Origin: PNAI01 sp964575715
Lineage (GTDB): Bacteria; Pseudomonadota; Alphaproteobacteria; Rhizobiales; Xanthobacteraceae
Direction: 5' to 3'
DNA: 14,285 bases
Assembly: GCA_964575715.1 (NCBI GenBank)
Contig: CAZNSG010000368.1
Span: forward strand, 1 to 14,285
Part shown: positions 1 through 5,128 of the stretch, one piece after another
Layout of the letters: each line of letters begins with the position of its first letter
Numbering within the stretch: position 1 is the first letter of the stretch
The notes under the pieces: generated by a model
Told to the model about the DNA's origin: nothing
The model's input: only the letters and a program-made list of their open reading frames with translations
Database searches by the model: none
Position numbers and translations under genes: made by a program

Positions 1-505
1 CGGCAAACACGGCGAGCATGATCGTTATCATTACGGCGAGGAAGGCCTGTGCCACGGCGTTCGGGCCGCCGGTGACCAACGGCACGTTGAGACCGTCGCC
101 ACCTCCGGTAAGGCTGCCCCAGGACGAAATAACCAACCGCACCACCTCGACCACGCCAAACGAGGCGATCGCGAAATAGTGGCCGCGCAGCCGCAAGATG
201 ATGACGCCGAACAATGCGGCGAATGCACCGACGAATGCCGTGGCGAACAGCCAGGCGAAGACGGATGGTAACCCGGCGATTTGCGTCAAGGCGCCTGCGT
301 AACTGCCGAGCCCGAAAAATGCTGCGGTGGCAAACGACGGATAGCCGGCAAAGCCGCCAATAAAATTCCAAGACTGAACCAGCGCCGTGTACATCGCGAT
401 TATGATTGCGAGCCGGACAACATAATTGTCGGCCCACAATGGCGTCGATGCCAGTGCGAGCACCCATACCGCGAACAGGACATAGCGGAGGCTACCCGGC
501 ATCAT
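1..505 (-). CDS. livM: Branched-chain amino acid ABC transporter permease, LivM type (partial, C-terminus beyond the window)
   Basis: Inner-membrane permease of a LIV/HAAT-type ABC importer. It pairs with LivH to form the channel for amino acids delivered by the periplasmic binding protein. The reading frame is open for 168 codons from the ATG at 505 and leaves the window at base 1 without a stop. It begins MMPGSLRYVLF and is strongly hydrophobic. LivM-family landmarks are visible: SWNFIGGFAGYPSFATAAFF around residues 45-64, LRLRGHYFAIASFG around 104-117, and WGSLTGGGDGLNVP around 129-142. The ATG overlaps the livH stop codon as ATGA, so translation is probably coupled. The binding protein and livH lie upstream on the same strand. 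The ATPase genes livG and livF would be expected beyond the left edge. The family is secure; the exact substrate is not known. Confidence 0.93.
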   Translation of the reverse strand, partial: MMPGSLRYVLFAVWVLALASTPLWADNYVVRLAIIIAMYTALVQSWNFIGGFAGYPSFATAAFFGLGSYAGALTQIAGLPSVFAWLFATAFVGAFAALFGVIILRLRGHYFAIASFGVVEVVRLVISSWGSLTGGGDGLNVPLVTGGPNAVAQAFLAVMITIMLAVFA

Positions 506-1362
506 TCAAATCCTTTGATGCCGGAAAGGCCGGTCGGCTTCACAACCAGCAGGACAAGCATCAGGGCGAATCCGACCGTGAGGGCGTGCTCGGGTCCGAG
601 AAATTGTCCGGCAAAGCTTTCAACGAGGCCGAGAACAAATCCGCCAATCAGCGCACCTTGCACGCTCCCAAGGCCGCCAATAACGCAGACCACGAAGGCC
701 TTGCCGAGAAATGCACCGGCGAGATTGGTGGTGACGGGATAGATCATGGCGAACACGGCACCGGTCGTGCCCGCCATCAATGCACCGATTCCAAAAGTGA
801 TTGCGTAAATTTGTTCAACTCGGATTCCCATTAATTCGGCAGCCGAACGGTCCATCCGTACCGCGACAATGGCGCGACCAATTCGCGAGCCGCGCAAAAC
901 GACATATAAAAGTGCGGTCAGCACCAACGCCAGCGCCATGCCGACCAGCCGGTCGACCGGCATAACGATGCCTCCGAAATCGACGACACCGAGATCGAGC
1001 GTCACGCGTACGGGCGTCGCGGTGTAATAGACGTTCATAAAATTATAGAGGATAAGATCGAGGCCAAAGGTCAGGGTCAACGTGGTGAGGACCGGCTGGT
1101 TAACGACGCGGTTGATCACCAGTAATTGTATGGCGTAGCCCACGCAGTACAGGACCACCGCAACGAAGGGAAGCGCAATAAGCGGGTGAACTCCATAACT
1201 GTGCCAAGCAAAGAAAGTCAGGTAGCCGCCGAGCACGATAAGCGACCCGTGCAGCATGTTGATGATATTGAGTACGCCCCAGACCAGGGAGAAGCCGACA
1301 GCGAGGCACGCATAAAGCGCGCCGAGTACTATCCCGTTTACCAACGTCTGGAGATGGTACAT
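502..1362 (-). CDS. livH: Branched-chain amino acid ABC transporter permease, LivH type
   Basis: Second inner-membrane permease of the LIV-type importer, 286 residues, close to the usual 285-310 for the family. The N-terminus has the LivH pattern LVNGIVLGALYACLAVGFSL (residues 8-27) followed by WGVLNIINMLHGSLIVLGGY, matching the conserved segment of family 2 binding-protein-dependent permeases. About eight hydrophobic segments are spread along the chain. The cytoplasmic loop before GRAIVAVRMDRSAAELMGI is the expected contact surface for the ATPase, and it ends in the usual E-L-M-G-I helix. The start at 1362 follows a G-rich stretch (GGGGCGAGG) and lies 24 bases after the stop of the AhpD-like gene. 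The stop overlaps the livM start. Transport role and family are firm; specificity (leucine-type or other amino acids, amides or urea) cannot be read from the permease. Confidence 0.94.
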   Translation of the reverse strand: MYHLQTLVNGIVLGALYACLAVGFSLVWGVLNIINMLHGSLIVLGGYLTFFAWHSYGVHPLIALPFVAVVLYCVGYAIQLLVINRVVNQPVLTTLTLTFGLDLILYNFMNVYYTATPVRVTLDLGVVDFGGIVMPVDRLVGMALALVLTALLYVVLRGSRIGRAIVAVRMDRSAAELMGIRVEQIYAITFGIGALMAGTTGAVFAMIYPVTTNLAGAFLGKAFVVCVIGGLGSVQGALIGGFVLGLVESFAGQFLGPEHALTVGFALMLVLLVVKPTGLSGIKGFE

Positions 1363-1386
1363 TCCTCGCCCCGGCGCCGCGTCTGC

Positions 1387-1935
1387 TTAAACTTTGGTCT
1401 CTTCGCTATACTGAGCGAGATAACCTTCGACGGCATGACGCTTGGCCCGCGCCTTGAAGAGTACTGGATTGGACGGAAGACCGTGACCGTCGGCCAGGCG
1501 ATTCATGAACGAAAAACAGCAGCACACCATGATGATGTCATGGAGTGCTCGTTCGTCCCAGCCTTCGGCATAAATCGCGTCCGCATCAGCCTGGACCATT
1601 TTGTAAGACGTTTGCGTCAATTTTTTCAAGAATTTAAAAATTGGCTTAAAGCGCATGTCGATCAATGCGGTGTCGACATCCGTCATCAAACCTTCAAGTA
1701 AATGCGGCTCGACTCCGAGAATAATTGCGGCTTCGGAATGCGAACTAGCGCAATAGGTGCAACTGTTAAGTCGCGAAACATAAGCCGCCATGAGTTCCCG
1801 CTCGCCCGGCGTAAACGCCGACGTGCCGCGCATGATTGCTTCTTCAACATGCACCCAATGGCGAAAAGACTTCGGATCAATCGAGTAGACGTGCTTGACC
1901 AAAGCATCCGCAGGCATCGATGGCATGAACGGCAT
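1387..1935 (-). CDS. AhpD-like / carboxymuconolactone decarboxylase-family protein (peroxidase-related)
   Basis: A 182-residue protein of the AhpD/CMD superfamily, of the group usually named 'peroxidase-related enzyme'. The key motif is C-T-Y-C-A-S-S-H (Cys59, Cys62, His66) in the context SRLNSCTYCASSHSEAA. This is the redox CxxC plus histidine of AhpD-type alkylhydroperoxidases, and the acidic residues just before it (GERELMAAYVS) fit the proton-relay region. Known family members use the two cysteines to reduce peroxides with a lipoyl or thioredoxin-like partner; activity here is inferred. There is no signal peptide, so it should be cytoplasmic. The start at 1935 is the first ATG of the frame and has only a weak ribosome binding site; MPSMPAD, three codons in, is an alternative. 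It sits between the binding-protein gene (95 bases away, across a hairpin) and livH (24 bases away), an unusual place for such a gene. Confidence 0.88.
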   Translation of the reverse strand: MPFMPSMPADALVKHVYSIDPKSFRHWVHVEEAIMRGTSAFTPGERELMAAYVSRLNSCTYCASSHSEAAIILGVEPHLLEGLMTDVDTALIDMRFKPIFKFLKKLTQTSYKMVQADADAIYAEGWDERALHDIIMVCCCFSFMNRLADGHGLPSNPVLFKARAKRHAVEGYLAQYSEETKV

Positions 1936-1979
1936 ACGAAATCTTTCGCAGCTTCAGAAGTAGTACGCTGTAGAAAGAC

Positions 1980-2022
1980 CGAGCGCCGCCCAAACACTGC
2001 ATTTTTGTCCGGGCGACGCTCG
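1980..2022 (-). terminator. Strong intercistronic hairpin after the binding-protein gene (attenuator or mRNA stabiliser)
   Basis: A 12-pair stem: bases 1980-1991 (CGAGCGCCGCCC) pair with 2011-2022 (GGGCGACGCTCG) around a 19-base loop. The single non-Watson-Crick position becomes a U-G wobble in the minus-strand transcript but an A-C mismatch on the other strand, so the fold favours the mRNA of this operon. It starts nine bases after the binding-protein stop and is followed by GTCTTTCTAC, a poor T-run. A partial terminator or a 3' stabiliser that lets the binding protein be made in excess over the membrane parts is plausible. Confidence 0.6.
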
Positions 2023-2030
2023 ATGCATTG

Positions 2031-3233
2031 TTACTTGATCATCTGCATATCGGCGTTTTTGATATCGGCCGGAGCCAGGACTTTGATCACCCTATTCTGC
2101 ACTTGAATGATAGGGAGATCGCGAATCTGATTCATGCCGTTGGCGCTGAATTTGATCGGCCCATAGAACGTGACGATATCGGTTTTGGCGAGGGCGTCGC
2201 GCACCTTGGCCTTGTCGATTGAACCGGCACGCTCGATGGCATTGCCAAGAACGACCGCGGCGGCCGCGCAGGAAGCATGCACGTAATCCGGGTCGCTCTT
2301 ATTCTTAGAGGTGAAATCCTTGTAAAAGTCCGCCGTCGTCGGCCACACGCCGACGCCCTTGTAGCTCGTCTCGTGGTGCCACCAGCTCGAGCTGGTCACA
2401 CCATTCGCAAGCGTACCGAGGCCATCGGTGAACTCCTTATACGCCGGACCTGCTACCATCGAGATGATGGGCGCCTTAACGCCAAGATCTTGCATCTGCT
2501 TGCGCACGAGAATGAGATCTTGCGTGTACCCGGTCACATAGACCCAATCGGGATTGGAAGCCTTTATGGCGGACACGGCTGCCGAGTGGTCCATCGTCCC
2601 GACCGCATAGAGCTTGTCATATACGACCTCAAGTCCGCCTTTTTTGGCGGCGGCCGAGAGTCCTTGTGCCATCGATTTCGGGAACACGTCGTCGCGGCCA
2701 AGAACTGCGACGCGCTTGAGCGACGGCATTTTGGTCTTCAAAAAGCTGACCATCCCATCGGTCATGCCGCCATTTGGCGACAGGGTACCGAACAGATTTT
2801 TCAGACCTTGGTCAAACACGGATTCCGACGACGAGGCGCAAGCAACCATTGGCGTCTGATAACGCTCGGCGACCGCGGCAACGATCTTGGTATGACCGGA
2901 GCCGAACGGCGCCAGCAGGAAATCGACTTTATCGTCGGTGATCAGCTTCTCGGCCAATTGGGCCGAGCGCGGCCCATCCGTCTGGTAGTCATATTTGACC
3001 AATTCGACTTTCAACTTTTTGCCGCCGACATTGAGACCGCCGGCGGCATTGACCTTGGCAAGCCACATATTCCAGACCGTCTCTTGCTTCTTGCCTTCGT
3101 CGGCAAGTCCACCGGTGAGCGCGAGCGGCGCGCCAATTTTGACAACATCCGCGGCTTTGGCCGCCGACATTGATATCGCGGCGAGCACCGCGCCGGTCAT
3201 AAAGCTGAAGTACCGTCTAAATTTGAAGCCCAT
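2031..3233 (-). CDS. LIV-type ABC transporter periplasmic substrate-binding protein
   Basis: Periplasmic receptor of the transporter, family Peripla_BP_6 (LivJ-like), 400 residues from the ATG at 3233. A Sec signal peptide is clear: MGFKFRR, a hydrophobic run around FMTGAVLAAISMSA, then AKA|ADVVKIG as the likely cleavage site. The mature protein opens with the usual strand VKIGAPLALTGGLADEGKK, and later has LAPFGSGHTKIVAAVAERYQ and the hinge-region TPMVACASSSESVF. The fold normally binds leucine-type amino acids, amides, urea or aromatic acids; the ligand here is unknown. The frame can be opened two codons earlier at a GTG (3239), but GGAGGG at 3239-3244 sits five bases before the ATG at 3233, which decides the start. 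It is the first gene of the operon that continues to the AhpD-like gene, livH and livM. Confidence 0.92.
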   Translation of the reverse strand: MGFKFRRYFSFMTGAVLAAISMSAAKAADVVKIGAPLALTGGLADEGKKQETVWNMWLAKVNAAGGLNVGGKKLKVELVKYDYQTDGPRSAQLAEKLITDDKVDFLLAPFGSGHTKIVAAVAERYQTPMVACASSSESVFDQGLKNLFGTLSPNGGMTDGMVSFLKTKMPSLKRVAVLGRDDVFPKSMAQGLSAAAKKGGLEVVYDKLYAVGTMDHSAAVSAIKASNPDWVYVTGYTQDLILVRKQMQDLGVKAPIISMVAGPAYKEFTDGLGTLANGVTSSSWWHHETSYKGVGVWPTTADFYKDFTSKNKSDPDYVHASCAAAAVVLGNAIERAGSIDKAKVRDALAKTDIVTFYGPIKFSANGMNQIRDLPIIQVQNRVIKVLAPADIKNADMQMIK

Positions 3234-3238
3234 AACCA

Positions 3239-3244
3239 CCCTCC
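3239..3244 (-). promoter_or_regulatory. Ribosome binding site that fixes the binding-protein start
   Basis: The minus strand reads GGAGGG-TGGTT-ATG. The Shine-Dalgarno hexamer is five bases before the ATG at 3233. It overlaps the possible GTG start at 3239, which is therefore rejected. Confidence 0.75.
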
Positions 3245-3768
3245 GAAGCTGTTAGTTCTGCGCCGAAATCGACGCGACCTCCCGACACCACTTCCAAACC
3301 ATGCGACAGTTATAGCTTATACCACGCATGCATAGTTGGTATCATGATTAGAATGACCATCACATGCAAGCCAAATTCTTTTGCATCGATGCGTGGAAAA
3401 CGGTCGTTAGGATGATGGCCCTTGGGTCCGGGAGCAATGGTGAAAGCTGTTTATTAGGCCACGCAGACCGTGTACGCGGGCAATCGCGCCAATGATGCCC
3501 TGAATTGTTGTTAGCGCCATCCGCCTTGCTCGAACTAAAACCGCCCGATCGGCTTCTTCACGCGCTGCCGCCGGAGACAATACCGAATCCGCGTGATTTC
3601 AGCGTAGGCGTTGACGATCGCAAGCCAAAAATCCTCAAGGAAGAGCAGATGCGCGCCCAACGCATTGCGACTCGTCCGACCTGAGAAAGCAAGTACAGCC
3701 GCATTGGCCGATCATCATCTGATCAACCACGCAGCCTTGCGCCTGGCGTACTTTCATCAGAGGGCCAA
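3245..3768. other. Intergenic stretch between the binding-protein gene and the M20 gene
   Basis: About 525 bases with no gene I can support. It holds the palindrome and -10 candidate described separately near 3330. On the minus strand an open frame between stops covers 3711-3535 and encodes ...FLEDFWLAIVNAYAEITRIR... (up to 58 residues). It has no ATG and no ribosome binding site, so it is at best a relic. A plus-strand frame at 3611-3832 runs into the M20 gene antisense and has no recognisable content. No repeats or RNA gene were found. Confidence 0.5.
3316..3342 (-). promoter_or_regulatory. Operator-like palindrome over a possible extended -10 promoter of the transporter operon
   Basis: Bases 3319-3324 (ATACCA) and 3337-3342 (TGGTAT) are a perfect inverted repeat. 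The centre, ATGCAT at 3328-3333, is itself a palindrome with the same axis; three unpaired bases lie on each side of it. On the minus strand the inner arm reads TGGTATAAG, an extended -10 look-alike (TGnTATAAT) at 3324-3316, which would start transcription about 75 bases before the ATG. No good -35 is visible. Binding of a repressor over the -10 is inference; the arms resemble half-sites of some GntR-type regulators only loosely. Confidence 0.35.
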
Positions 3769-3777
3769 TCAGCCCTC
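3760..3777 (-). terminator. Weak terminator-like hairpin at the M20 stop codon
   Basis: Bases 3760-3765 (GAGGGC) and 3772-3777 (GCCCTC) form a six-pair stem with a six-base loop, which closes to seven pairs and a four-base loop if a wobble is allowed. The stop codon of the M20 gene lies in the loop. The minus-strand sequence after it is TGATGAAAG, with no T-run, so a true intrinsic terminator is doubtful. Confidence 0.3.
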
Positions 3778-5040
3778 GGCGCCACACCAATCGTACAAAC
3801 TTAGTGCCATCACCTTAATGGCAGTGATGTAGTCGTCGATCGACACGTACTCGTCGTCGGAATGCATCACGGCGGTCGAGCCTGGGCCAAAAATGACAGT
3901 CGGCGTGTTGCCGTAGAGATTGAGGAAGCGGGTGTCGGCAGCGCCCTGGCGGCCGCTGATCTCCGGCTGCTTGCCGGTCACCTCGGTGTAGTTCTTGCCC
4001 ACGGTTTCGACGATCGGGTGATTGCTCGGAATTTCCGAGGCCTGCGCGTCATAGCCGACGAACCGCACCTTCGGCGGATGATCCTTCATCCATGGGTCGG
4101 CCGCCGCCGCTTGGGCGATGTGCTCGACCAGGCTACGCTTAACGCCTTCATGGTCCTCGCCGGGAACGGTCGCCATGCTGCCCTTCAGCAGGCAAGTGGC
4201 GGGAAATGAACTCGGGAAATTGCCGGCGTGGAAGGCGCCGATCATGCACGGCAGCGCGTCGATCGGTTTCGGATAGAGTGGATGCTTGACGATCGCCAGG
4301 CGCTTGGCTTCGAGCGCTTCCACAGCCTTGGTGATCCTGTAGCCGAGCTCGATACCGCTGACGCCCTGATAGCGCCGCTGGATGCCGGCCGCCTTGCCTT
4401 GGATTTCAATCTCAAACCAAATCCGGCCGATGCAGGCGGGCTGTACCGCAAGTTCGCTGGTCTCCCCGGAAATGCCCGCGTCCGCCTTGTATCCGCGGAT
4501 CACCGTGTCCAACGTGCCGTGGCCACTGACTTCTTCGTCGATGACCACGTTGATGAGAACGTCGCCCTTGAGCTTGATGCCCGCCGCTTTCAAGAATTCG
4601 ACCGCCAAAATGTGGCTGGCGACGCCGCTCTTCATGTCGCAGGAGCCACGGCCATAGATGCGGCCGTCCTTGACCTTGGCCGACCAGGGATTGTCGCTCC
4701 AGCCTTCGCCATTGCCGACCGGAATAACGTCAGTGTGGCCGTTGAGCAGGATCGAGCGTCCACCGCCCGCGCCCTTCCAGGTGGCGACAATGTTGGGGCG
4801 GCCCTCATAGCCGCGTTCCACTGGAATATAGCCGGGGTGCTTTTTCAGCGCCTCCCAATCGGACTCCCACAGGTCGACCTTGAGCCCGAGCCTGCTCAGG
4901 TAGTCCGACAGAAACGCCTGGATCTTTGCTTCATCGCCGGTGACGCTCGGGATCTTGATCATGTCCTGCAGAAACTTGATCGCCTTGTCGCGGTTGGTGT
5001 CGATCGTTTCGACAATTTTCTGACGGGCACTGGCGCTCAT
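3769..5040 (-). CDS. M20 family metallopeptidase/deacylase (ArgE/DapE/CPG2-like)
   Basis: Zinc-dependent amidohydrolase of 423 residues, cytoplasmic (no signal peptide). The family removes acyl groups or amino acids from N-acyl amino acids and small peptides. All metal and catalytic positions are visible: LLNGHTDVIPV (His102, Asp104), YGRGSCDMKSG (Asp135, bridging), VVIDEEVSGHG (Glu169 general base, Glu170), SGETSE (Glu193), and MHSDDEYV (His393). The lid/dimerisation domain lies in between, about residues 200-310. It reads QGKAAGIQRRYQGVSGIELG where many relatives have a His after GKAA; Gly219 replaces it here. The frame opens at GTG 5058, but GGAAGG upstream of ATG 5040 supports the shorter start. 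The gene lies 88 bases downstream of gcvP on the same strand. Labels such as acetylornithine deacetylase or succinyl-diaminopimelate desuccinylase would be overcalls. Confidence 0.9.
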   Translation of the reverse strand: MSASARQKIVETIDTNRDKAIKFLQDMIKIPSVTGDEAKIQAFLSDYLSRLGLKVDLWESDWEALKKHPGYIPVERGYEGRPNIVATWKGAGGGRSILLNGHTDVIPVGNGEGWSDNPWSAKVKDGRIYGRGSCDMKSGVASHILAVEFLKAAGIKLKGDVLINVVIDEEVSGHGTLDTVIRGYKADAGISGETSELAVQPACIGRIWFEIEIQGKAAGIQRRYQGVSGIELGYRITKAVEALEAKRLAIVKHPLYPKPIDALPCMIGAFHAGNFPSSFPATCLLKGSMATVPGEDHEGVKRSLVEHIAQAAAADPWMKDHPPKVRFVGYDAQASEIPSNHPIVETVGKNYTEVTGKQPEISGRQGAADTRFLNLYGNTPTVIFGPGSTAVMHSDDEYVSIDDYITAIKVMALSLYDWCGAEG

Positions 5041-5085
5041 TTTCGCTTCCTTCCGCACACAACCGGTTCACAAACTTCGCCAATC

Positions 5086-5114
5086 TGATTAATGAGCCCA
5101 TCCACTCCGGTCAA
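5086..5114 (-). promoter_or_regulatory. Possible weak promoter for the M20 gene
   Basis: In the 88-base gap after gcvP the minus strand has TTGACC (5114-5109), five of six matches to a sigma70 -35. A 17-base spacer is followed by TAATCA (5091-5086), a poor -10. It could give the M20 gene its own start of transcription. The gap shows no clear terminator, so read-through from gcvP is equally possible. Confidence 0.22.
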
Positions 5115-5128
5115 GCCAAGCACCGCTT

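Noticed and set aside
406..834. Plus-strand frames opposite livM and livH
   Set aside because: Both permease genes are continuous and membrane-protein-like on the minus strand; the plus-strand peptides show no domain.
2277..3173. Long plus-strand open frame opposite the binding-protein gene
   Set aside because: It is antisense to a clearly conserved gene, has no recognisable domain, and such frames are common opposite GC-rich genes.
3760..3777. Firm intrinsic terminator for the gcv-M20 transcript
   Set aside because: The stem is short and no T-run follows on the minus strand; kept only as a weak feature.
3611..3832. 73-codon plus-strand frame at the end of the M20 gene
   Set aside because: No ribosome binding site or recognisable content, and its 3' part is antisense to the M20 C-terminus.
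4228..5088. 286-codon plus-strand frame opposite the M20 gene
   Set aside because: Composition is that of a shadow frame (rich in Arg, Ala, Asp, Val), there is no conserved motif, and the opposite strand has all M20 catalytic residues.
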